The notes under the pieces: model-generated
Seen by the model: the letters and a program-made list of their open reading frames with translations, nothing else
Databases searched by the model: none
What the model was told of the DNA's origin: nothing
Part shown: piece after piece, positions 25,094 through 33,450 of the stretch
Layout of the letters: every line of letters begins with the position of its first letter
Numbering within the stretch: position 1 is the first letter of the stretch
NCBI RefSeq assembly: GCF_000498395.2
Contig: NZ_CP010979.1
Coordinates: 2,232,001 to 2,296,000, forward strand
DNA: 64,000 bases
Source: Pseudomonas putida S13.1.2
GTDB taxonomy: Bacteria > Pseudomonadota > Gammaproteobacteria > Pseudomonadales > Pseudomonadaceae
Direction: 5' to 3'
Program-made: the position numbers and the translations under genes

Positions 25094-25483
25094 ATGAACA
25101 TCATCAAGGCCCATTCACTGCTGCTCGTACTGTGCATCGGTGCCAGTGCACCGTTGGTGTTGGCAGCCACCGACATGAACGACCAACGCGCACCTGGTGC
25201 GCAGACACAGGACAACGGCCCGATGGATGGCACCGGCTCCGGCACGCCTGGGGATGGCATGGGAACCGGCTCTGGCGGTACGGGGACCAATGGCACCGAC
25301 AATACTGGGGGTGACGGGACCGACAACGGCTCGGGGACGGGCACCGGCGCGGGTAACGGCACGGGTGGCGCCCCAGGTAGCGGCACAGGACCGGACGCCG
25401 GCAGCGGAGGCTCGGGCGGTTCTGGTTCTGGTTCTGGTTCCGGCTCGGGCGCTGGCGGTAGTGGCGGTGGTTCAGGCGGTTGA
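25094..25483 (+). CDS. Secreted glycine-rich repeat protein, unknown function
   Basis: 129 residues from ATG 25094 (AGAGGAGATTCACC upstream). A signal peptide (MNIIKAHSLLLVLCIGASAPLVLA) is followed by a mature part made almost only of Gly, Thr, Ser, Asp and Asn (GTGSGTPGDGMGTGSGGTG ... GSGSGSGSG). No cysteines or folded domain are visible. The DNA of the tail has short GGTTCT repeats. I recognise no family; it is probably disordered and exported. Confidence 0.7.
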   Translation: MNIIKAHSLLLVLCIGASAPLVLAATDMNDQRAPGAQTQDNGPMDGTGSGTPGDGMGTGSGGTGTNGTDNTGGDGTDNGSGTGTGAGNGTGGAPGSGTGPDAGSGGSGGSGSGSGSGSGAGGSGGGSGG

Positions 25484-25537
25484 GCCAACCACCCAAATCT
25501 GCCTGCGATCATTCAAACCTGAAAGCTGTCGCGATCC

Positions 25538-25626
25538 CTGTGGGAGCGGGCAAGCCCGCGAAGCAGACCGCGCGTTGCATGGCAGGGGCTTCGCCCGTGT
25601 TCGCGGGCATGCCCGCTCCCACAGGA
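25538..25626. repeat. REP pair (P. putida type), inverted
   Basis: Head-to-head units (CCTGTGGGAGCGGGCAAGCC and TTCGCGGGCATGCCCGCTCC) flank a GGGGCTTCGCCC spacer, between the glycine-rich protein and the aldehyde oxidase operon. Confidence 0.9.
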
Positions 25627-25770
25627 TCTCTACAAGCTTCAAGACCAAGGCACGTACGCATGCCGGTTGATGCTGACACTTTGGCCAGATCGGCTGAACG
25701 TTTGCACAGCCGGCCCGGTCGCACCACAGAGATGCAGTCAACTGTGCAAGACCGACCGTGAGGACCATCC

Positions 25771-26298
25771 ATGAGCGCAACCGCCCCCGAGGGTGTCGTA
25801 GAACACCCCATCCGCCTGACCCTCAATGGTCAGCCCCGATCACTGCAGGTGCACCCTTGGGCCACATTGCTCGACCTGCTGCGTGAGCAGCTGGACCTGG
25901 TAGGCACCAAGAAGGGCTGCGACCATGGCCAGTGTGGGGCCTGCACAGTGTTGCGTGATGGCAAGCGTATCAACGCCTGCCTCACGCTGGCCGTCATGTG
26001 CGACGGGGCTGAGCTGGTCACCATCGAAGGCCTGGCCAGCGACGGCGAGCTGCACCCCGTGCAACGCGCCTTCATCCGCCATGATGCCTTCCAGTGTGGC
26101 TATTGCACCCCAGGGCAGATCTGCTCCGCAGTCGGGCTGGTGTACGAAGGGCATGCTGACACTCGCGAGGCCATTCGCGAGCAGATGAGCGGCAACCTGT
26201 GCCGCTGCGGAGCTTACGGCAACATCGTCGCAGCAGTAGAAGAAGCCATGCCATTGATGATGGACGCGGCCCGGCGACAAGGCGGGTCGAATTCATGA
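25771..26298 (+). CDS. paoA: [2Fe-2S] subunit of a xanthine-oxidase-family aldehyde oxidoreductase
   Basis: 175 residues. The plant-type [2Fe-2S] cluster motif (KKGCDHGQCGACTVLRDGKRINAC) and the second helical cluster (FQCGYCTPGQICSAVG ... NLCRCGAYGNI) are complete. It is the small subunit of a three-subunit molybdenum enzyme of the PaoABC (YagTSR) type, which oxidises aldehydes to acids. The E. coli homologue begins with a Tat signal; here the N-terminus is MSATAPEGVVEHPIRLTLNG with no twin-arginine or hydrophobic stretch, so the enzyme is probably cytoplasmic. It overlaps the FAD subunit by 4 bp. The symbol is given by similarity. Confidence 0.88.
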   Translation: MSATAPEGVVEHPIRLTLNGQPRSLQVHPWATLLDLLREQLDLVGTKKGCDHGQCGACTVLRDGKRINACLTLAVMCDGAELVTIEGLASDGELHPVQRAFIRHDAFQCGYCTPGQICSAVGLVYEGHADTREAIREQMSGNLCRCGAYGNIVAAVEEAMPLMMDAARRQGGSNS

Positions 26299-27296
26299 CG
26301 CCATTCAGTTACCACAAGCCCGCATCGGTCAGCGAAGCTGTCAGCCTGGCAGACGCCAGCTCGCGTTTCATTGCCGGTGGTACCAACCTCGTCGACCTTA
26401 TGAAGGAAAACGTGGTTCGCCCCAACCGCCTGATCGACATCTCCGGGCTTGGCCTGAACGGCATCCAGGCCACCTCGAATGGCGGAGTGCTGATCGGTGC
26501 ATTGGTGAGCAATGCCGACCTGGCCTGGGATCCAATCATCCAACAGCATTACCCGCTGCTGTCCGAAGCCATTCTGGCGGGGGCATCACCTCAGTTGCGG
26601 AACATGGCCAGCACCGGCGGCAACCTGCTGCAACGTACCCGTTGCTATTACTTCTACGACACCGGCACACCCTGCAACAAGCGCGAACCGGGCAGCGGAT
26701 GCCCAGCGCGTACAGGCCTGAACCGTATCCATGCCATTCTCGGCGCCAGCGATGCCTGCGTCGCCACCCATCCCTCGGACATGTGCGTTGCACTGGCGGC
26801 GCTCGAAGCTGTGGTGCATGTACAGGGGCCAGCCCGTGAACGCAAGATACCCTTCGCGGATTTCCACCGCCTGCCCGGCGACGCCCCGGAGCGCGACAAC
26901 CAACTGGCAACCGATGAACTGGTGGTCGCCATCGAGTTGCCACCCCCTGTATTCGAACACCATTACCGTTATCTGAAGATTCGCGACCGCGCCTCCTATG
27001 CGTTCGCACTGGTATCAGTCGCCGCGGCCTTGAGCCTCGATGACGGCGTGATCCAGCGGGCTCGACTGGCGCTGGGCGGCGTTGCCCACAAACCGTGGCG
27101 GGACACGGTTGTAGAAACGATGCTGGCCGGCCAGGCGCCTTCGCAAGCGCTTTTCACCCAAGCCGCACACACCCTGCTGCAAGGGGCACAACCCCTGAGC
27201 CACAACGGTTTCAAGGTAACACTCGCGCAACGTGCAATCGTTCGGGCATTGAGCGAGGCAGTGCTCGGTGCCGCAGCCGGGGGGACAACACCATGA
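26295..27296 (+). CDS. paoB: FAD-binding subunit of aldehyde oxidoreductase
   Basis: 333 residues from the ATG that overlaps the previous stop. The FAD-binding PCMH fold shows FIAGGTNLVDLMKENVVRP and ASPQLRNMASTGGNLLQRTRCYYFYDTGTPCNKREPGSGC. The extra cysteines of that last block (CYYF...PCNKREPGSGC) match PaoB/YagS-type subunits, which carry an additional [4Fe-4S] cluster. The subunit passes electrons from molybdenum and iron-sulfur centres to FAD and then to an acceptor. The molybdenum subunit gene starts in its stop codon. Confidence 0.88.
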   Translation: MTPFSYHKPASVSEAVSLADASSRFIAGGTNLVDLMKENVVRPNRLIDISGLGLNGIQATSNGGVLIGALVSNADLAWDPIIQQHYPLLSEAILAGASPQLRNMASTGGNLLQRTRCYYFYDTGTPCNKREPGSGCPARTGLNRIHAILGASDACVATHPSDMCVALAALEAVVHVQGPARERKIPFADFHRLPGDAPERDNQLATDELVVAIELPPPVFEHHYRYLKIRDRASYAFALVSVAAALSLDDGVIQRARLALGGVAHKPWRDTVVETMLAGQAPSQALFTQAAHTLLQGAQPLSHNGFKVTLAQRAIVRALSEAVLGAAAGGTTP

Positions 27297-29491
27297 TCGA
27301 CACCACACCCATAGTCGGCACGCCCCTGGACCGCGTGGACGGCGTCGCCAAGGTTACAGGGCAGGCGCGCTACGCAGGTGAGTACCCACAAGCCGGGCTG
27401 CTCCATGGCAGCGTCGTGTGCAGTACCATCGCCTGTGGTCGGGTGCTCGCCATCGACCATTCACAGGCAATGCGCGTGCCCGGGGTAGTCGCTGTGCTGG
27501 ACCATGGCCATCGGCCGCACATTTCCAGTTATGACGACGATTACAGTGACGCCGACTCGGCCGAGGGGTCGCCGTTTCGCCCCTTGTTCAACGACCGCGT
27601 GCTCTACAGCGGTCAACCCTTGGCCCTGGTGGTAGCCACAACCCTTGAGGTGGCGCGATACGCAGGCTCGCTGATCAGAATCGACTATGCCGAGGAGGCC
27701 CACCAGACAGACCTGGGTGCAGCCCGGCAGTCGCATGAGGCACCCGCCGAAACACCGGCACCGCGTGGCGATTTCGCCGGGCAGTTTACCGCTGCGCCGG
27801 TGCAGATAGATGCCACCTACCTGACGGCCAGCGAGCATCACAACCCGATGGAGCCCCATGCTTCGACCGTGCACTACAAGGCCGACGGCACCCTCGAAAT
27901 CCACGACAAGACCCAAGGCACGCAAAATTGCCAGGACTACCTGCACAAGGTGTTCGGCCTGCCCAAGGCCAACATTCGCGTGCGCGCGGCATTCGTCGGC
28001 GGCGCCTTCGGCTCGGGCCTGCGCCCACAGTACCAGTTACCGCTGGCCGTGATGGCGGCGTTGCATTTGCAACGCTCGGTGCGCGTCACGCTGACTCGCC
28101 AGCAAATGTTTACCTTCGGCTACCGGCCCCGCACCGAGCAGCGGCTGCGCCTGGGTGCTGACGCTGGCGGGCGGTTGCTAGCGATCGCCCACGATGCACT
28201 GGGCCAGACATCACGCTTCGAGGACTTTACCGAGCACCTGGTGGAATGGAGCGGCATGCTCTACCAGTGCGACAACGTTGCGCTCAGCTATCGCCTGGCG
28301 CCGCTCGATGTATATACCCCGCTGGACATGCGTGCCCCAGGGGCCGCGTCAGGCATGATTGCCCTCGAATGCGCCATGGATGAGCTCGCCTGCGCAGCCC
28401 TGATCGACCCGCTCGACCTGCGCCGGCGCAACTTCGCCGCCAACAATGGCAATGAGGGCAAGCCCTACTCCAGCAAGGAGCTGCTGGCATGCTACCAGCA
28501 AGGTGCCGAGCGTTTCGGCTGGCAAAACCGCAACCCGCAACCGCGCAGCATGCGCAATGGCCACCAGCTGATCGGCTGGGGCATGGCCGGCGGGGTCTGG
28601 GAAGCCATGCAGATGAAGGCCAGCGCCAAAGCCTGCATCGATGCCCAGGGGCACCTGACCGTGAGTAGCGCCACCACCGACATCGGTACCGGCACCTACA
28701 CCGTCATGACCCAGATCGCAGCCGATGCAGTCGGCACCAGGGTGCAGGATGTCACCTTCGTGCTGGGGGACTCCTCACTGCCGACAGCACCGCTGCAGGG
28801 TGGCTCGTTCACGGTGTCGTCGGTGGGCTCGGCGGTGCGCCAGGCCTGCCTGGTCCTGCGCACCAAGCTGCTGGAACATGCGCGCAAGTCGTATGCCGAG
28901 GTGGCCAGCACCCCCACAGAGCAAATCGTCTTCGCCGAGGGCTACCTGCATGCGGGCAGCCATCGCCTGGCCTTGGCGGAGATAGTCGCCAGCGCCCCGG
29001 GGCGAAGTTTCGAAGTGCACATAGAAGCCGAGCCAGGTGCCAGGCGCCAACCCTTCTCCACCGCTACACATTCGGCGGTCTTTGTGGAGGTGCATGTTGA
29101 CGAGGACCTTGGCACGATCAAGGTCACCCGGGTGGTCAGCGCCGTCGCAGCAGGACGGGTGGTCAACCCGAAAACCGCGCGCAGCCAGATCCTGGGGGGC
29201 GTGGTGTGGGGCGTGGGCATGGCCCTGCACGAGGAAGCCTTGACCGATCACCGGTTGGGCCGCATCGTCAACCACAACCTGGCGGAGTACCACATCCCGG
29301 TCAACGCGGACAGCGGCGATATCGAGGTTATTTTCGTTGAAGAGAACGACGACATCGTCAACGAGCTGGGCTCCAAGGGGGTGGGTGAAATCGGCGTGGT
29401 CGGGGTGGCGGCGGCAGTGGCCAACGCGGTCTACCATGCCACGGGCAAGCGTGTGAGGGCGTTTCCGATCACGCTCGACAAGGTGCTGTAA
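27293..29491 (+). CDS. paoC: Molybdopterin-binding catalytic subunit of aldehyde oxidoreductase
   Basis: 732 residues from ATG 27293. An upstream in-frame extension lies within paoB and is not coding. Characteristic blocks are VDGVAKVTGQARYAGEY, RAAFVGGAFGSGL, the substrate-channel DMRAPGAASGMIALECAMDEL and the catalytic glutamate region LGSKGVGEIGVVG near the C-terminus. It binds the molybdopterin cytosine dinucleotide cofactor and oxidises aldehydes. The three subunit genes overlap by 4 bp each. No paoD-type cofactor-loading chaperone (MocA or XdhC-like) follows; the next gene is a DUF72 protein on the other strand. Confidence 0.9.
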   Translation: MIDTTPIVGTPLDRVDGVAKVTGQARYAGEYPQAGLLHGSVVCSTIACGRVLAIDHSQAMRVPGVVAVLDHGHRPHISSYDDDYSDADSAEGSPFRPLFNDRVLYSGQPLALVVATTLEVARYAGSLIRIDYAEEAHQTDLGAARQSHEAPAETPAPRGDFAGQFTAAPVQIDATYLTASEHHNPMEPHASTVHYKADGTLEIHDKTQGTQNCQDYLHKVFGLPKANIRVRAAFVGGAFGSGLRPQYQLPLAVMAALHLQRSVRVTLTRQQMFTFGYRPRTEQRLRLGADAGGRLLAIAHDALGQTSRFEDFTEHLVEWSGMLYQCDNVALSYRLAPLDVYTPLDMRAPGAASGMIALECAMDELACAALIDPLDLRRRNFAANNGNEGKPYSSKELLACYQQGAERFGWQNRNPQPRSMRNGHQLIGWGMAGGVWEAMQMKASAKACIDAQGHLTVSSATTDIGTGTYTVMTQIAADAVGTRVQDVTFVLGDSSLPTAPLQGGSFTVSSVGSAVRQACLVLRTKLLEHARKSYAEVASTPTEQIVFAEGYLHAGSHRLALAEIVASAPGRSFEVHIEAEPGARRQPFSTATHSAVFVEVHVDEDLGTIKVTRVVSAVAAGRVVNPKTARSQILGGVVWGVGMALHEEALTDHRLGRIVNHNLAEYHIPVNADSGDIEVIFVEENDDIVNELGSKGVGEIGVVGVAAAVANAVYHATGKRVRAFPITLDKVL

Positions 29492-29500
29492 TCGAGTACA

Positions 29501-30220
29501 TCAACGCCTTTGCAAGCAGGCCTCGGCCGCCAGTGCGTCGCCCAGGGCCGCTCCGCTTGCGGTGTTGTCGAATACGCACCAGGTCGGTAGTTGCAAGCTG
29601 TCGCGCTTCTGCAACTGGGTAGCCAGACGCTGCAGGTAGTCGCTGCCATAAGCGCTGCGATAAATCTGCGGCTCACCGTGCAAGCGCCAATAGGCCAGGC
29701 CCTGCCAGCCGCCTGGCTGGGCATCCACACCAAAGCGCGAGGGGCTGGCCGCGACTTGGGCAACCTGAAAGTCGACGAGCACCGACTGCGCTGCCGCCCA
29801 TGATCGGTGCCGCGGCTCGACCGCCAGCCCTCCCTCATAACGCGCGCGCAGGTCGGTGAAAAACGCATGAACAACGTCAACTTCAAACGCCAGCGACGGC
29901 GGCAACTGCACCAGCAGGCACCCAAGGCGATCGCCCAGATGCCCGCACTCATCGAGAAACCGCTCGAGCAGGCCCGCACAGCCCTGCAAGCGGTGCTCAT
30001 GGGTGATGGCCTTGGGTAACTTGACGGAAAAACGAAAGTGCTCAGGCACCGACGCAGCCCATCGGGCATAAGTTTGCGACCGATGAGCACGGTAGAACGA
30101 GGAGTTGATTTCGACCGCGTTCAATCGGCCCGCGTAACGCTGCAAATGGGTCCCATGCAGGGGGAAGTGTTCGGCATGAAGCCGTGACAGGTTCCAGCCT
30201 GCGCAACCAAGATGAATCAT
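29501..30220 (-). CDS. DUF72-domain protein (YecE-like)
   Basis: 239 residues. MIHLGCAGWNLSRLHAEHFPLHGTHLQRYAGRLNAVEINSSFY is the standard DUF72 start, and AVEPRHRSW, YWRLHGEPQIYR and CVFDNTASGAALGDAL follow in order. The family adopts a TIM-barrel fold resembling sugar-phosphate isomerases, but its reaction is unknown. Convergent with the aldehyde oxidase operon, 9 bp from its last stop. Confidence 0.9.
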   Translation of the reverse strand: MIHLGCAGWNLSRLHAEHFPLHGTHLQRYAGRLNAVEINSSFYRAHRSQTYARWAASVPEHFRFSVKLPKAITHEHRLQGCAGLLERFLDECGHLGDRLGCLLVQLPPSLAFEVDVVHAFFTDLRARYEGGLAVEPRHRSWAAAQSVLVDFQVAQVAASPSRFGVDAQPGGWQGLAYWRLHGEPQIYRSAYGSDYLQRLATQLQKRDSLQLPTWCVFDNTASGAALGDALAAEACLQRR

Positions 30221-30442
30221 CCTGAGCGTCCCTTGTGCATCATTCGTGCCCTCTCCTAGTCGAGGCTCGGGTACCCAGGAGGTTCACTCGCTGCACACCA
30301 GCGGTCATCTTGTAATTCAGCACGCCACTGGAACCCTTGACCTGAACTTTACAGCGTCCCACGCATTCCCCTGCTTACCCGATGCCTTTGTACACAGCGA
30401 AGGTTGAACGCTTGCTGACACACTTCGAGAGGGTTCTGCACC

Positions 30443-31792
30443 ATGATCGATCAAGCGACAGGCATGAAACCAGGCGAACGCTACTGCGTGGAAAACATCG
30501 AACGCGCCCATCAATTCCCCGGTTACTTTCAGGACGGCAAATATTACCTTGGCCCAGAACTGCTGACTGCAGTCGGCTGGCTCGAAGGGACCACGTTCAT
30601 TTATGACAGCCTGGATGCAGAAGGCGAGCCGGTCTTTGCGGACCGGGTAGCGGGCACCATCGAGGGCTTGAAACTGGTGCTGGTCGACGGCACCGCCCTT
30701 GAGCTCTCGAAGATGGAAGCCAGCGCCACCCTCGCGCCTGCGCCTGAGGACATCGAGCCACCCCAGGCTGCCGAGCCTGCACCGCCGGCCGCCCCCGTAT
30801 CGACACAAGGCCCGTTGCGCGGCAAGGTCGTGGTCATCACTGGCGCTTCAAGTGGCATCGGCAGGGCCGCTGCGCATGCCTTTGCCTGCAAAGGCGCTCG
30901 CCTGGTGCTTGCTGCGCGGGATGAGGAAGCGTTATTCGACGTGCTGGACGAGTGCACTGATTGCGGTACTGACGCCGTGGCAATCACTACCGATGTCAGC
31001 CGCAGCGACCAGGTGCAGGCGCTGGCTGCGCAGGCTGCCGAGTTTGGCCATGGGCGAATCGATATATGGGTCAACAACGCAGGCGTCGGCGCGGTCGGCA
31101 ATTTCGAGGACACGCCACTGGAGGCGCATGAGCAAGTCATTCAAACCGACCTGATCGGTTACCTCCGTGGCGCCTACGTCGCCCTTCCCTATTTCAAGGC
31201 GCAACGCAGCGGCATCCTGATCAACACGTTGTCACTCGGGAGCTGGATCGCGCAACCCTATGCAGCGGCCTACTCGGCGAGCAAATTCGGCCTGCGTGGC
31301 CTGACCGACGCGCTGCGCGGAGAACTGACGGCGTTTACCGACATTCATGTCTGCGATATCTATCCTGCGGTCATGGATACCCCGGGTTTCAGGGATGGTG
31401 GCAACTACACTGGCCACACGCTGACGCCCCCCGGGCCAGTCTACGACCCGGAGCTGGTGGCCAAGGCCATGGTGGCTTGCGCCCTCTCCCCTCGTGCGCG
31501 CACCACGGTCGGGGCAACCGCTCGCCTTGCCCACCTGGCCAGCTACCTCGTCCCGGGGCTGCCGCTGCTTTCAGGATGGCTGACCCGCTGGGGGTTGAGC
31601 CGTAGCCCCAGCGCCGGAACATCGCCCGGTAACCTGTTCGAACCGCCGAGTGACCGGCGCAGTGTGGACGGTGGCTGGAGAGCCCGAAAAGACAGGACAG
31701 CGGTGTTGGTGAGTGCCGCCGTGCTCGGGGCCATTGCCGGGTTTGCGATCACTCATTTGCAGCGCCGGCGCCGCCAAGGGGTCGACCGCTAA
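30443..31792 (+). CDS. SDR oxidoreductase with unusual N-terminal domain and C-terminal membrane anchor
   Basis: 449 residues, almost twice a normal SDR. Residues 1-95 form an unrecognised domain (GERYCVENIERAHQFPGYFQDGKYYLGPELL), followed by an Ala/Pro-rich linker (95-125). The classical SDR then runs from about 126 to 370, with TGASSGIG at 133-140, NNAG at 211-214 and YSASK at 277-281. The C-terminus holds a hydrophobic segment (TAVLVSAAVLGAIAGFAITHL) and a basic end, suggesting the catalytic domain is tethered to the inner membrane. GAGAGGG lies before the ATG. The substrate is unknown. Confidence 0.88.
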   Translation: MIDQATGMKPGERYCVENIERAHQFPGYFQDGKYYLGPELLTAVGWLEGTTFIYDSLDAEGEPVFADRVAGTIEGLKLVLVDGTALELSKMEASATLAPAPEDIEPPQAAEPAPPAAPVSTQGPLRGKVVVITGASSGIGRAAAHAFACKGARLVLAARDEEALFDVLDECTDCGTDAVAITTDVSRSDQVQALAAQAAEFGHGRIDIWVNNAGVGAVGNFEDTPLEAHEQVIQTDLIGYLRGAYVALPYFKAQRSGILINTLSLGSWIAQPYAAAYSASKFGLRGLTDALRGELTAFTDIHVCDIYPAVMDTPGFRDGGNYTGHTLTPPGPVYDPELVAKAMVACALSPRARTTVGATARLAHLASYLVPGLPLLSGWLTRWGLSRSPSAGTSPGNLFEPPSDRRSVDGGWRARKDRTAVLVSAAVLGAIAGFAITHLQRRRRQGVDR

Positions 31793-31824
31793 GCATCAAA
31801 GACAAAGGGTTTGAAGCGCCCTCA

Positions 31825-33165
31825 TCACGCCCGCTGCTTCCACGTTTCGTATCGGGCAAGCAGCGGCTGCACGCTCAACCCATGCAGCAGTATGCTCAAC
31901 GCTACCACTGACAACACCAGGTTGGTGCTCTGTGCCGCATAGCCAGGAGGCAGCCCATGGTCAAGGGCATAGAAGAGGTAGTAAAAGCTACCGATACCCC
32001 GGATGCCAAACCAGCCAAGCAGCCCACGTTGTCGAATATCCAGCATTCCCCGGATCGGAAACAGCACGATGCTCAAGGGACGAATCACCAGGAACAGCGC
32101 TCCGGCGATCAGCAACGCCCGCCAGTCCCAGTGCTCTATCAGCACCACCCCGAGCAAGGTCACGAGAAAAACCTCCATTGCACGCTCGATCAGGCTGCCG
32201 AAGGCCAGCATGTCCCCCAGCATGATCCCCGCTGCGACCTGAGAATCGTCCAGCCCGCGCACATCACCTTTGACAGCCAGCTCCGGCGCCACATGCTGGT
32301 GCCCCACTACGGGCTGCACCAAATGTTCGGCAGCCGGCTCCTCCGGGTTGCTGGATGTATGAGCCTCCGCCTGGCGCAAACCCAGCCCAGCGGCGAATAC
32401 GGCGAGAAACCCATAGGCCTGGATCGTTTCGGCAAACACATAGGCCAGCGCGATCAGTGCCAGGGCCAGGTAATCGTTGGGCGATACGGTACTGTCGTCG
32501 TTGCGCAGTCGCAGGAAGAGTGTGAGTTTGCCCAGCCCGCGCCCCATCCAGTAGCCAAGCAGCAGACCAGCACTCACTGCCCACAGCATGTCCTTCAGCA
32601 ACCAGTCGCCGAGCCAGGCCTGCCCGGGGTTCTGTTGCAGGAACAGCCCAAGGATGACGAAGGGAAAGGCCACTCCGTCGTTCAAGCCAGCCTCCCCCGA
32701 CAAGCTGAAACGCACAGGATCATCGTCCTGGGCATCGGCCACCTGCACAAGTGTTGCAAGCACGGGATCTGTGGGTGCGAGGATCGCCCCGATCAGCACT
32801 GAAATACCCCATTCAAAGTTCAGGCCGTAGTGCAGCAGCAACGTTACGCCACCGATGCAGATCATCATCACAGGCCCCGCCAGGTAAAACGCGCTCCACC
32901 ATCGGCGGTCGTGCAAGGGCAAGCGCAATTTCAGGCCGCTGAAGAAGAGGGAAAATAACACCGCGACCTCGGTCAGGTGCTCCATCCATCCCTTGGAACT
33001 GCTGACATCCAGGTGGAGTAAACCAAGCCCGGATGATCCCAGCCCGATGCCCAAGGCCAGACACACCACCGAGGATGTCACCGGGATCCAGCGTAAATAG
33101 GAGGATGAAAGCGCCAGCAGCAGCAAGACTGCGCCCAGCATGGCGAACCATACGATGAAGGTCAT
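31825..33165 (-). CDS. CPA1-type cation:proton antiporter
   Basis: 446 residues from ATG 33165 (MTFIVWFAMLGAVLLLLAL). The frame is open to 33306, but that part reads through REP DNA and is not credible. About 11-12 hydrophobic segments are present, with the antiporter core ILAPTDPVLATLVQVADAQDDDPVRFSLSGEAGLNDGVAFPFVILG, which holds the conserved Asp residues of the NhaP family. A hydrophilic loop (SSNPEEPAAEHLVQPVVGHQHVAP) interrupts the later segments. It exchanges Na+ or K+ for H+ across the inner membrane. It lies next to, and on the same strand as, the stressosome operon but is separated from it by REP DNA. Confidence 0.88.
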   Translation of the reverse strand: MTFIVWFAMLGAVLLLLALSSSYLRWIPVTSSVVCLALGIGLGSSGLGLLHLDVSSSKGWMEHLTEVAVLFSLFFSGLKLRLPLHDRRWWSAFYLAGPVMMICIGGVTLLLHYGLNFEWGISVLIGAILAPTDPVLATLVQVADAQDDDPVRFSLSGEAGLNDGVAFPFVILGLFLQQNPGQAWLGDWLLKDMLWAVSAGLLLGYWMGRGLGKLTLFLRLRNDDSTVSPNDYLALALIALAYVFAETIQAYGFLAVFAAGLGLRQAEAHTSSNPEEPAAEHLVQPVVGHQHVAPELAVKGDVRGLDDSQVAAGIMLGDMLAFGSLIERAMEVFLVTLLGVVLIEHWDWRALLIAGALFLVIRPLSIVLFPIRGMLDIRQRGLLGWFGIRGIGSFYYLFYALDHGLPPGYAAQSTNLVLSVVALSILLHGLSVQPLLARYETWKQRA

Positions 33166-33257
33166 CTGCGCAGTTGCCTTGGTGAAGTGCTCGATTATGG
33201 TTTGACTTACCCTGGCGACGGGTCGTTCAGCTGCGATAACCGGTTCCCCGTAAACAA

Positions 33258-33346
33258 CCTGTGGAAGCGGGCTTGCACCCGAAGCAGGCTGCGCGGTGGT
33301 TGGCACGGGCTACGCCCGTGTTCGCGGGTCAAGCCCGCTCCCACAT
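33258..33346. repeat. REP pair, inverted
   Basis: CCTGTGGAAGCGGGCTTGCA and TTCGCGGGTCAAGCCCGCTC CCACA are head-to-head units around a CGGGCTACGCCCG spacer. The first unit carries changes (GGAAG for GGGAG). It lies between the antiporter and the hybrid kinase. Confidence 0.85.
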
Positions 33347-33377
33347 GGACCGCATCGCGTCCAACTCATGCGCCATA

Positions 33378-33420
33378 CCTGTGGGAGCGGGCTTGCCCCG
33401 CGAACCCCGGCGCAGCCGGG
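33378..33420. repeat. Single REP unit
   Basis: A lone REP unit (CCTGTGGGAGCGGGCTTGCC then CCGCGAACCCCGGCG) follows the preceding pair, just after the hybrid kinase gene. It continues into a CCCCGGC/GCCGGGG hairpin that may help terminate the stressosome operon. Confidence 0.75.
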
Positions 33421-33450
33421 GCCGTATTGACCGGCCTTATGCAGGCAGTT

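Noticed and set aside
33166..33306. N-terminal extension of the antiporter
   Set aside because: It reads through REP DNA and gives a non-family sequence; the first hydrophobic segment starts at ATG 33165.
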